Assembly (NCBI GenBank): GCA_019751575.1
Contig: JAIENF010000040.1
Location: 1 to 13,196, forward strand
Origin: Burkholderiales bacterium
GTDB taxonomy: Bacteria > Pseudomonadota > Gammaproteobacteria > Burkholderiales > CAIKXV01
DNA length: 13,196 bases
Direction of reading: 5' to 3'
Under the pieces are notes generated by a model. The model saw nothing but the letters and a program-made list of their open reading frames with translations. It was not told where the DNA came from and ran no database searches. The stretch's first letter is position 1; the number at the start of each line of letters is the position of its first letter. The position numbers were made by a program, and so were the translations under genes. Positions 5,824 through 12,464 of the stretch are shown piece after piece.

Positions 5824-7074
5824 ATGGCGATCAGCGGCAACCTGGGCGGGGGCTCGTCACCGAGCCGGGAAATGGCCTTCAACATGAAGCTCCTCGGCGC
5901 GCACGAGCTCAACGGCAACGGCAACGTCGGCGAGGGCATCAGCATCCAGAAGACGCGCGACGGTCGCCGCATCCTCTGGGTCGCGCACGAGTCGGCGCCG
6001 ACCAACTTCACCGGCATCGATGTCACCGACCCGCGCAAGCCGAAGGTGGTGATCCAGACCCAGCTGCCGCATTCGCGCGTGCGGTCCAATTCCCTCGACG
6101 TGGTCGGCGACGTGATGTGCGTGGCCTACCAGACGCGCGACCTCGGCGCGAAGCCGGCCGGCTTCGAACTGTTCGACATCAGCAAGCCGGAAGAGCCGAA
6201 GTCGATCAGCTTCTTCGATTGCTCGGGTCCGCATTCGCGTGGCGTCCACATGGTGTGGTTCGTCGACGGCCAGACGGTGCATATCTCCTCGGGCGCCGAA
6301 GACTTCGAGCCGCACGATCCGCGCGACGACCAGATCTACCGCATCATCGACGTGAGCAACCTGTCCAAGCCGACCGAGGTCGGACGCTGGTGGGCGCCGG
6401 GCACGAAGAAGGGCGACAAGGAGACCTGGCGCACCGATCCGGGCGGCTCGGAACTCGGCCGTGTCGGTTACCGCGTGCACAACACCTGCGTCTGGCCGCA
6501 GCGCCCCGACCGCGCCTACCTCGGCTACATCGACTACGGCGCGGTGATCCTCGACATCAGCGACCGCACCAACCCGAAGATGGTCTCGCGCTGGACGCAC
6601 CGTCCGTCCTTCCACCATTCGCTGATGCCGCTGTTCAGCCGCGACCTGATGGTGATGAGCGACGAGAGCACCGTGGACGGCGCCAAGGACTGGCCGATGC
6701 TGGTGTACATGCTCGACGTGAAGGACGAGCGCTACCCGACTTCGATCAGCACCCTGCCGATGCCGCCGGTGGAAACGTTCAGCAAGCGCGGCGGCCGCTT
6801 CGGCGCGCACAACGTGCACGACAACGTGCCGGTCGAGACCTCGCACTGCTCCGACGAGATCATCTACTGCGCGATGTTCAACGGCGGCGTGCGCATCTAC
6901 GACACGAAGAACCCCTACCAGCCCCAGGAGATCGGCTACTACGTGCCGGCCGCCCCGGCGCTGTCGCCCGCCGGCGCCGCGCAGATGAACGACATCTGGG
7001 TCGACGAGAACCGGCTGGTGTACACGGTCGACCGGCTCGCGGGTGGCATCTACATCCTCGAGACGACGTTCTAG
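5824..7074 (+). CDS. LVIVD-repeat beta-propeller protein
   Basis: This is a 416-residue protein built of repeated blades of the LVIVD type, each with a strand ending in a short -DIS-/-DVS- turn followed by a Pro-containing linker: GIDVTDPRKPKVV, LFDISKPEEPKSI, IIDVSNLSKPTEV, ILDISDRTNPKMV, IYDTKNPYQPQEI and a closing GGIYILETTF. Such proteins fold as propellers and their biochemical roles are mostly unknown. There is no signal peptide or membrane segment, so it is probably cytoplasmic. Histidines recur at equivalent blade positions: His55 (VAHES), His137/142 (HSRGVH), His219 (VHNTCVW), His264/265 (FHHSLMP) and His329/332 (AHNVHDN), which suggests a metal-binding channel like that of selenium-binding-protein-type propellers (inference). 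The stop codon overlaps the Shine-Dalgarno of the CobW gene, so the two are co-expressed. Confidence 0.88.
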   Translation: MAISGNLGGGSSPSREMAFNMKLLGAHELNGNGNVGEGISIQKTRDGRRILWVAHESAPTNFTGIDVTDPRKPKVVIQTQLPHSRVRSNSLDVVGDVMCVAYQTRDLGAKPAGFELFDISKPEEPKSISFFDCSGPHSRGVHMVWFVDGQTVHISSGAEDFEPHDPRDDQIYRIIDVSNLSKPTEVGRWWAPGTKKGDKETWRTDPGGSELGRVGYRVHNTCVWPQRPDRAYLGYIDYGAVILDISDRTNPKMVSRWTHRPSFHHSLMPLFSRDLMVMSDESTVDGAKDWPMLVYMLDVKDERYPTSISTLPMPPVETFSKRGGRFGAHNVHDNVPVETSHCSDEIIYCAMFNGGVRIYDTKNPYQPQEIGYYVPAAPALSPAGAAQMNDIWVDENRLVYTVDRLAGGIYILETTF

Positions 7075-7077
7075 GAG
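7073..7077 (+). promoter_or_regulatory. Ribosome binding site of the CobW gene, overlapping upstream stop
   Basis: AGGAG overlaps the TAG stop (7072-7074) of the LVIVD gene and lies seven nt before ATG at 7085. This fixes the start and implies that ribosomes finishing the propeller can reinitiate on the GTPase. Confidence 0.75.
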
Positions 7078-7084
7078 CATCGGC

Positions 7085-8209
7085 ATGAACGCAGCGGCGA
7101 AGATACCGGTGTCGGTGATCACCGGTTTCCTCGGCAGCGGAAAGACCACGCTGCTGGGCAAGCTGCTGCGGCATCCCGGGATGAACCGGGTCGCGGTGAT
7201 CATCAACGAGTTCGGCGAACAGTCGATCGACCACGACCTGGTGCAGACCTCGAGCGAGCAGATGATGGTGCTCGACAACGGCTGCCTGTGCTGCCGGGTG
7301 CGCGGCGACCTGCAGGAGACCCTGGTCGACCTGTGGATGAAGCGCCGCAACGGCGAGACCATCGACTTCAACCGGGTGGTGATCGAGACCACCGGCCTGG
7401 CCGATCCGGCGCCGGTGATCCACACGATGATCACCGACACCTCCGTGTGCAACACCTACACGCTCGACGCGATCATCACGCTGGTCGACGCGGTCAATGG
7501 CAACGAACAGCTCGACACGCTGGAAGAGCCGGTGAAGCAGGCGGCGGTGGCCGACCGGCTGGTGATCACCAAGACCGACCTCGCCGATCCGGCCGAGGTC
7601 GAACTGCTGGAGGCACGGCTGCGGGAGCTGAACCCGCATGCGGCGATCATCCGCTGCGTGATGGGCGACCTCGACCCGTCGTTCCTGGTCGATGTCGGCG
7701 TGCGCCACCGCGCGGCGTCCGAAAAGGCGATCGAGAACTGGCTGGGCAGCGAATCGTTCGTGCCGGTGCAGGGCGCGGGTTCGGCCTCGGCGATCCCGGG
7801 TGGCCGGCTGGTGGCCGGCGCCCCGGCGCGCAAGCTGCCGAAGGGGCAGCACACCGCGGGCGTCGATTCGTTCTGCCTGTACTACGACACGCCGTTCTCG
7901 TGGAAGACCTTCTCGGTCGCGATGGAGGTGCTGACCTCGCTGCGCGGGCCCGACCTGCTGCGCGTGAAGGGCCTGCTCGACATCGAGGGCGAGCCCGGCC
8001 CGGTGGTGGTGCAGGGCGTGCAGCACCTGTTCCATCCGCCGGTCACGCTCGACGCCTGGCCGAGCACGGACCATCGCAGCCGGCTGGTGTTCATCACGCG
8101 CAACATCCCGCGGGCGATGATCGAGAACCTGGTCGGCGCGATCCTCGCCACGGCGGCGTCGGCACCGGCCGTGCCCGCCGGAGCCGCCGAGGCAACGCAG
8201 GCCTCGTGA
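7085..8209 (+). CDS. CobW/COG0523 family GTP-binding metallochaperone
   Basis: This is a 374-residue G3E-class P-loop GTPase. The Walker A motif GFLGSGKT is at residues 14-21, the invariant metal-binding CLCC (CxCC) at 67-70, ETTGLADP at 101-108 and the guanine-specificity motif TKTD at 162-165. The C-terminal CobW_C domain covers roughly residues 255-355. Members bind zinc, cobalt or other metals through CxCC and use GTP to deliver them to a client enzyme; other branches serve cobalamin synthesis or nitrile hydratase. No His-rich stretch is seen. None of the usual partners (cobalamin genes, nitrile hydratase, zur regulon genes) is nearby. The neighbour is the His-rich LVIVD propeller 10 nt upstream, which makes that protein the obvious candidate client. 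The last codons overlap the GNAT start by 4 nt (GTGA). Confidence 0.93.
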   Translation: MNAAAKIPVSVITGFLGSGKTTLLGKLLRHPGMNRVAVIINEFGEQSIDHDLVQTSSEQMMVLDNGCLCCRVRGDLQETLVDLWMKRRNGETIDFNRVVIETTGLADPAPVIHTMITDTSVCNTYTLDAIITLVDAVNGNEQLDTLEEPVKQAAVADRLVITKTDLADPAEVELLEARLRELNPHAAIIRCVMGDLDPSFLVDVGVRHRAASEKAIENWLGSESFVPVQGAGSASAIPGGRLVAGAPARKLPKGQHTAGVDSFCLYYDTPFSWKTFSVAMEVLTSLRGPDLLRVKGLLDIEGEPGPVVVQGVQHLFHPPVTLDAWPSTDHRSRLVFITRNIPRAMIENLVGAILATAASAPAVPAGAAEATQAS

Positions 8210-8922
8210 GCGGGGCGGCGCTGGATCGGCCAGTCTTGCAGTCGCTGCCGCGCCCGCTGCCGCAGCGCATCGTCCTGAACGGCCGCTACGTGCGCCTGGA
8301 GCCTGTCGATGATTCCGTGCATGGCGACGCGCTGCACGCGGCCAGCTCAGTGCCCGACGTCGCCGAGCGCTTCCGCTTCCTGTTCGACCATCCGCCCGTG
8401 GACCGGTCCGACCTCGCGCGCTGGATCGAACGCAGCCGCGCGACGAACGATCCGATGGCCTTTGCGGTGGTCGATGTTGCCACTGGCCGTGCCGGCGGCC
8501 GCCAGGCGCTCATGCGCATCACGCCCGAGCATGGCGTGATCGAGATCGGCAACATCTACTGGGGGCCGGGCATCGCCGGCACGCGCCTGGCGACCGAGGC
8601 GCAGTTCCTGTTCGCGCAGTACGTGTTCGACCAGCTGGGCTATCGACGCTACGAATGGAAGTGCGACAACCGCAACGAGCCCTCGAAGCGGGCCGCGCTG
8701 CGCTTCGGCTTCCGTCCGGAAGGCGTGTTCCGCCATCACATGGTGATCAAGGGCGAGAACCGGGATACCGCGTGGTTCGCGATCCTCGACCATGAGTGGC
8801 CTGCGCTGAAGTCGGGATACCAACGCTGGCTCGCGCCGGAAAACTTCGATTCGGAAGGACGACAGCGGTGCACGCTGGCGACCTGCCTGGCAAACAAAAT
8901 GGGGTCAGACACCATTTTTTGA
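8206..8922 (+). CDS. GNAT family N-acetyltransferase (RimJ/RimL-like) with repeat-derived C-terminus
   Basis: This is a 238-residue acetyl-CoA-dependent acetyltransferase of the Acetyltransf_3 type. It starts at GTG 8206 inside the CobW stop (GTGA overlap), so it is translationally coupled. Family features are NGRYVRLEPVDDSVHGDAL near the N-terminus, FAVVDVATGRAGGRQALMRI (beta strands 2-4), the acetyl-CoA loop region NIYWGPGIAGTRLATEAQFL, and the typical YRRYEWKCDNRNEPSKRAALRFGFRPEGVFR segment. Proteins of this subgroup acetylate amino groups of proteins or small molecules; the substrate is unknown. The family-like region ends around WLAPENFDSEGRQR. The final residues, NKMGSDTIF, and the stop codon are encoded by an inverted-repeat element, so the natural C-terminus has probably been replaced. 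It converges on the second GGT-fold gene. Confidence 0.9.
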   Translation: MSGAALDRPVLQSLPRPLPQRIVLNGRYVRLEPVDDSVHGDALHAASSVPDVAERFRFLFDHPPVDRSDLARWIERSRATNDPMAFAVVDVATGRAGGRQALMRITPEHGVIEIGNIYWGPGIAGTRLATEAQFLFAQYVFDQLGYRRYEWKCDNRNEPSKRAALRFGFRPEGVFRHHMVIKGENRDTAWFAILDHEWPALKSGYQRWLAPENFDSEGRQRCTLATCLANKMGSDTIF

Positions 8923-8943
8923 ATTGGTGTCTGACCCCATTTT
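8896..8943. repeat. REP-like 19-bp perfect inverted repeat (GGGGTCAGACACC type)
   Basis: AAAATGGGGTCAGACACCA (8896-8914) is perfectly complementary to 8925-8943, with a 10-nt loop TTTTTTGAAT. The core GGGGTCAGACACC resembles intergenic elements I know from beta- and gammaproteobacterial genomes beside REP-associated Y1 transposases, though no transposase is here. T-rich bases follow the stem on both strands, so it may act as a bidirectional terminator for the convergent genes. The GNAT stop codon (8920-8922) lies in its loop. Confidence 0.85.
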
Positions 8944-8976
8944 CGACGGCGCTGGTCGCCCGCCTGGAAAATCGTC

Positions 8977-8998
8977 TCTGACCCGGATTGTGGTCAGA
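8977..8998. repeat. Second, shorter hairpin with the same GGTCAGA core
   Basis: TCTGACC (8977-8983) pairs perfectly with GGTCAGA (8992-8998) around CGGATTGT. Both arms match the core of the 19-bp repeat 34 nt upstream, and GAAAATCGTCTCTGACCC resembles a degraded copy of its right arm. The stop codon of the second GGT-fold gene (8994-8996) lies within its right arm. Confidence 0.6.
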
Positions 8999-10586
8999 AG
9001 CCGACGGCCTGGCCGTCGCAGCGGGGCTCGGAGCCGGCGCAGTAGCCGTCGTCGAGCTTCTGGATGATCTGGGCGCGGCCGTAGTCGGTCGAGCCGCGTT
9101 CGGTGACGGTGATCTGGTGGCCGCGCTTGCGCAGGTCTTCGACGACCTCGGCGGGGACCGCATGCTCGAGGGCGACCTTCAGGCCGTCGTCGACGCGCCA
9201 GCGCGGGCCGTCGGCCATCGCCTGGGGGTTCTGGCCGTAGTCGGCGACGCGCAGCATCATCTGCGAGTGGCCCTGGGCCTGCATCGAGCCGCCCATCACG
9301 CCGAAGCTCATCGCCGGCTTGCCGTCCTTCGTGATGAAGCCGGGGATGATCGTGTGGAACGGACGCTTGCGCGGGCCGACTTCGTTCGCATGGCCCTTGA
9401 CCAGCTTGAAGCCCCAGCCGCGGTTCTGCAGGCTGATGCCGGTGCCGGGCACGACGACGCCCGAACCGAAGCCCTTGAAGTTCGACTGGATGAACGACAC
9501 CATCATGCCGGACGAATCGGCGGCGGTCAGGTAGACGGTGCCGCCGCGCGGCAGGTCGCCATGGCCGGGGTCCTTCGCGCGCTTCATGTCGATCAGCCGG
9601 CTGCGCTCCTGCAGGTAGGCCGAGTCGAGCATCTGCGCCGGGGTGACCTTCATCGCCGCCGGATCGGCCGCGTACTGGTACATGTCGGCGAAGGCGAGCT
9701 TCATCGCCTCGATCTGCATGTGCACATGGTCGGCCGAGTCGCAGGCGAACTGGCCGGGGTTCAGGTAGCCGAGGATGCCCAGCGAGATCAGCGCACCGAT
9801 GCCCTGCCCGTTGGGCGGGATCTCGTGCAGGCGGTAGCCCTTGTAGTCCATGTGGATCGGTTCGACCCAGTTCGCCTCGTGCGCAGCGAGGTCGGAGGCG
9901 TCCATCACGCCGCCGTTCTGCTTGATCCAGGCGGCGATCTTCTCGGCGAGTTCGCCGCGGTAGTAGGCCTCGCCGCCGGTCCTGCCGATCAGCTCGAGCG
10001 TCTTGGCCTGGTCCGGATAGCGGAACAGTTCACCGGCCTTCGGCGCCCGCCCGCTGGGCATGAAGCCGTCCTTCCAGCCGGGATAGGTCTGCAGTTCGTC
10101 GACCGACTGTGCCCACAGCTTCGCGATGGTCGGGGTGACGAGGTAGCCGTCGCGCGCGTAGCGGATCGCCGGCTCGAGGATGTCTGCGAACGGCAGCTTG
10201 CCCCACTTGTCGTGCAGCATCTTCCAGGCCGAGATGCAGCCCGGCACGGTGATCGCATCGACGCCGCGCTCGGGCATCTTGCCGTTGTACTTCTCGAAAT
10301 ACCTGGGGGTCCATGCCGCCGGCGAACGTCCCGAGGCGTTCAGGCCATGCATCTTCGAACCGTCCCAGACCAGCGCGAACGCGTCCGACCCGAGGCCGTT
10401 GCTGCACGGCTCGACCACGGTGAGGGTCGCCGCGGTGGCGATGATCGCGTCGATGGCGGAGCCGCCGCGGGCGAGCATCTGCAGGCCGGCCTGTGCGGCG
10501 AGCGGCTGCGACGTGGACACCATGTTGCGCGCGAACACCGGGCTGCGCTGCGAGGCGTACGGGAGTTGGGGATCGATATGGCCCAT
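8994..10586 (-). CDS. Gamma-glutamyltransferase-family (YwrD/HpxW-like) hydrolase
   Basis: This is a complete 530-residue Ntn hydrolase proenzyme. The N-terminal motif ARGGSAIDA is at about 39-46, and the substrate-carboxylate Arg is kept at position 87 (LNASGRSP). The catalytic Thr is Thr350 in GGTVYLTAAD, where self-cleavage would release a small subunit of about 180 residues, and the oxyanion loop reads VMGGSMQAQG. The NNQMDDF segment that binds the glutamate amino group in E. coli GGT is QNRGWGF, so the key Asp is Gly, and the Ser-Ser pair before the MSP loop is also replaced (RPFHTIIP). This matches the YwrD / oxamate-amidohydrolase (HpxW) branch better than classical GGT. No signal peptide is seen, so it is probably cytoplasmic. 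It lies 89 nt after the DUF6279 gene, with a TATCAT -10-like hexamer (10643-10648) that may give it its own promoter. Confidence 0.93.
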   Translation of the reverse strand: MGHIDPQLPYASQRSPVFARNMVSTSQPLAAQAGLQMLARGGSAIDAIIATAATLTVVEPCSNGLGSDAFALVWDGSKMHGLNASGRSPAAWTPRYFEKYNGKMPERGVDAITVPGCISAWKMLHDKWGKLPFADILEPAIRYARDGYLVTPTIAKLWAQSVDELQTYPGWKDGFMPSGRAPKAGELFRYPDQAKTLELIGRTGGEAYYRGELAEKIAAWIKQNGGVMDASDLAAHEANWVEPIHMDYKGYRLHEIPPNGQGIGALISLGILGYLNPGQFACDSADHVHMQIEAMKLAFADMYQYAADPAAMKVTPAQMLDSAYLQERSRLIDMKRAKDPGHGDLPRGGTVYLTAADSSGMMVSFIQSNFKGFGSGVVVPGTGISLQNRGWGFKLVKGHANEVGPRKRPFHTIIPGFITKDGKPAMSFGVMGGSMQAQGHSQMMLRVADYGQNPQAMADGPRWRVDDGLKVALEHAVPAEVVEDLRKRGHQITVTERGSTDYGRAQIIQKLDDGYCAGSEPRCDGQAVGF

Positions 10587-10592
10587 GGAAGG

Positions 10593-10597
10593 CTCCT
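10593..10597 (-). promoter_or_regulatory. Ribosome binding site fixing the start of the second GGT-fold gene
   Basis: AGGAG on the minus strand lies six nt before ATG at 10586. Longer in-frame starts up to 10889 would run back through the DUF6279 gene and carry no family sequence. The ATG at 10601, three codons before this AGGAG ends, is also excluded. Confidence 0.75.
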
Positions 10598-10675
10598 GCA
10601 TGGAAGGGCGGCGTGCGCGGTGGCAGGCCTGCCGGGAGGCGAATGATACACCGGCGCCCGGAGGCTCCTTCCGGG

Positions 10676-11593
10676 TCAGTTCGACGCGCGCTGCTGGCGC
10701 GAAGCGCCCGTTCCGCTCAGTGCAATGAAGTCTTCCGAGAAGGCCTGCAGGCGGTCCATCGCCTGGCGCCGCTGGGCGGGCGTGAGCAGGCGGTCGATGT
10801 CGGCGAAGACCTGCGAACGCTGTTCCGCCGCGGCCTTCGCACTGCGCGCGGCCGCCGGATCCCGGCCTCGTTCCCAGTTCGGCGCCCACTGGCGGAACCA
10901 GGCCGCCATCTCGGCCCGGCTGCGCCCCGACTGCAACGCCGCGAGCAGCTCACGCTGGCGCCGCTGGCGCTCGGCAAATCGCTGCTCGGTGTTCAGCGGC
11001 AGCGTGTTCGCCATCTCGGCCACGCGCTCGGCCTGCTCGCGGCTCAGCCTGCCGGTGAACCGTTCCACCTGTGCCACCAGCCGGTCGGCACGCTTCTTCT
11101 GCTGTTCCGCGACAGGCCTGCCCACGCCCCACGCGCGCGCGGTCTTCTGGTTGGCGCGCACGAACGCGCGCTCGAGTTCCTTCACCTGTTCCGGCGTGAG
11201 CGACAGCATCAGGTCTGCCGCATCCCCCGCGCCCTGTTCCACCAGGGCTTCGAGCCGGCCCCGGCTGTGCGCGATGATCCAGTCGATGTCCTCGCGCGAC
11301 AGGCCGTTCTCGACGCGCGTGCGGGCCTCGCGCAGCAGCCGTGCGTACTCGGGCAGCTGTTCGCGCCGGTGCCAGTCGTGCAGCGCCCGGAACTTCTGGC
11401 CGAACAGGTCGCGCTGGTGCGGTTCGAATTCGACGTAATCGGACAGGGTCCAGTTGACCAGCGTCTCGGCCTGGTTGTAGCCCAGGCGGATACCCGACGA
11501 GCAGCCGGTCATCACCAGCAGCGCCAGCACCGCGAGCAGCATCCCGGCGAGCCGGCCGCTGGCATGCACCGGCGTGCGTGCAGGCAGGTTCAT
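10676..11593 (-). CDS. DUF6279-type lipoprotein
   Basis: This is a 305-residue predicted lipoprotein. A signal peptide with the hydrophobic core LAGMLLAVLALLVM ends in the lipobox-like MTGC with Cys31; Met at -3 is a slight departure from the usual Leu, Val or Ile. The first mature residues, SSGIRLGYNQAETLVNWTLSDYVEF, are the hallmark of a widespread proteobacterial lipoprotein family of unknown function now called DUF6279. The rest is almost entirely charged alpha-helix rich in Arg, Glu, Gln and Ala, with recurrent L(S/T)xEQ(A/V)xxxx turns (LTPEQVKELERAF, LSREQAERVAEMA, LTPAQRRQAMDRL). These give a helical-bundle look that recalls Spy/CpxP-like proteins. The start codon overlaps the aldo/keto reductase stop (ATGA), so the two are translationally coupled even though one product is membrane-anchored and the other cytoplasmic. 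Confidence 0.88.
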   Translation of the reverse strand: MNLPARTPVHASGRLAGMLLAVLALLVMTGCSSGIRLGYNQAETLVNWTLSDYVEFEPHQRDLFGQKFRALHDWHRREQLPEYARLLREARTRVENGLSREDIDWIIAHSRGRLEALVEQGAGDAADLMLSLTPEQVKELERAFVRANQKTARAWGVGRPVAEQQKKRADRLVAQVERFTGRLSREQAERVAEMANTLPLNTEQRFAERQRRQRELLAALQSGRSRAEMAAWFRQWAPNWERGRDPAAARSAKAAAEQRSQVFADIDRLLTPAQRRQAMDRLQAFSEDFIALSGTGASRQQRASN

Positions 11594-12438
11594 GCGGATG
11601 CCAGCGCCTGCGCGACACGGCGCGCGAAGGCTGCATCGGGTGCCGGCCGCTCGACCGTCGCCGAGGCGGCGTCGAAGTTGTCGGCCATGTGTTCAGGGTT
11701 GCCGGTGGCCGGGATCACGCACGTGACGGCCGGGTGCGCGATGACGAAGCCCAGCGCGAGCTGCGCCCAGCTGCGATAGCCGGCGCGCGTGGCCCACGCG
11801 GGCAGCGGGCGCCCGCGCGTCCGGCGCACCAGGTCGCCCTGGCCGAGCGGACGGTTCACCAGCACGGCGGTGCCGGTGTCGGCGGCAGCCGGCAGCAGCC
11901 GCTGCTCGGCCTCGCGGTCGAGCGCGTGGTAGTTGAACTGAACGAAATCGATCGACCGGTTGCGCAACAGCTTCTCCAGCGCCGCGAATGCGCCGCCATG
12001 GTAATGCGTGATGCCGATGTAGCGGATGCGCCCTTCCTGCTTCCAGGCTTCCAGCGTGTCGAGATGGGTATCGACATCGACCAGGTTGTGCACCTGCATC
12101 AGGTCGATGCGGGGTGCGCGCAGCCGCTTCATCGAGCGCTCCATCTGCGCGATGCCTTCCCGCCGGCCCTGGGTCCAGACCTTGGTGGCGATGAACAGGC
12201 CGTCGTCCACCTTTCGCTCCAGCCTGAGTGCACCCACCACCGACTCTGCGTCACCATACATCGGCGAAGAATCCACGACCCGGCCGCCGCGGCTGTCGAA
12301 CAGCGCGAACACGTCGGACAACGTGTCCATCGTCGAGGATCGCGGCGGGACGTCGAACGCACCGAACGTACCCAGCCCGAGCACCGGGATGCGTTCCCCG
12401 GTGCTCGGGATCGTGCGTTCGATCAGCGGGGCATCCAT
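11590..12438 (-). CDS. Aldo/keto reductase
   Basis: This is a 282-residue NAD(P)H-dependent carbonyl reductase with a (beta/alpha)8 barrel. The catalytic tetrad is complete: Asp56 (VVDSSPMYG), Tyr61, Lys86 (FIATKVW) and His117 (LMQVHNL). The N-terminal PVLGLGTFGAFDV and the later RIRYIGITHYHGGAF and CVIPATGNPEHMADN segments, the last of which would contact cofactor, are typical of the COG0656/COG0667 enzymes. The substrate is unknown. No signal peptide is seen, so it is cytoplasmic. It starts 26 nt after the dioxygenase stop with no clear Shine-Dalgarno, so expression may rely on coupling, and its stop overlaps the next start by 4 nt. Together with the dioxygenase upstream this suggests a role in catabolism or detoxification of aromatic-derived carbonyls, by context only. 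Confidence 0.93.
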   Translation of the reverse strand: MDAPLIERTIPSTGERIPVLGLGTFGAFDVPPRSSTMDTLSDVFALFDSRGGRVVDSSPMYGDAESVVGALRLERKVDDGLFIATKVWTQGRREGIAQMERSMKRLRAPRIDLMQVHNLVDVDTHLDTLEAWKQEGRIRYIGITHYHGGAFAALEKLLRNRSIDFVQFNYHALDREAEQRLLPAAADTGTAVLVNRPLGQGDLVRRTRGRPLPAWATRAGYRSWAQLALGFVIAHPAVTCVIPATGNPEHMADNFDAASATVERPAPDAAFARRVAQALASA

Positions 12439-12464
12439 TCGGGATACGCGGCCATGGCCCGGCG

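Noticed and set aside
5857..7455. A 532-codon minus-strand frame across the LVIVD and CobW genes, and another at 6878-8074
   Set aside because: They span two real genes and their junction, and are rich in His, Arg, Val and Asp from reverse reading of Asp/Val codons. No motif or start signal was seen.
7288..8205. N-terminal extension of the GNAT frame, starting inside the CobW gene
   Set aside because: The extension reads as Arg/Gly/Pro low complexity in the wrong frame of CobW. The family-like sequence begins just after GTG 8206.
8896..8943. Insertion-sequence end or CRISPR-like repeat at the palindrome
   Set aside because: There is no transposase, target duplication or spacer-repeat array. 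Only a hairpin element plus one degraded partner is present.
8988..10646. A 552-codon open frame on the plus strand opposite the second GGT-fold gene
   Set aside because: Its translation is Arg/Gly/Val/His-rich with no family resemblance, and the opposite strand encodes a full enzyme with catalytic motifs. Long antisense frames are expected in GC-rich coding DNA.
10657..10675. CCCGGA/TCCGGG hairpin just after the DUF6279 stop, as a terminator
   Set aside because: The 6-bp stem has no T run on the minus strand and overlaps ordinary GC-rich sequence, so it is too weak to call.
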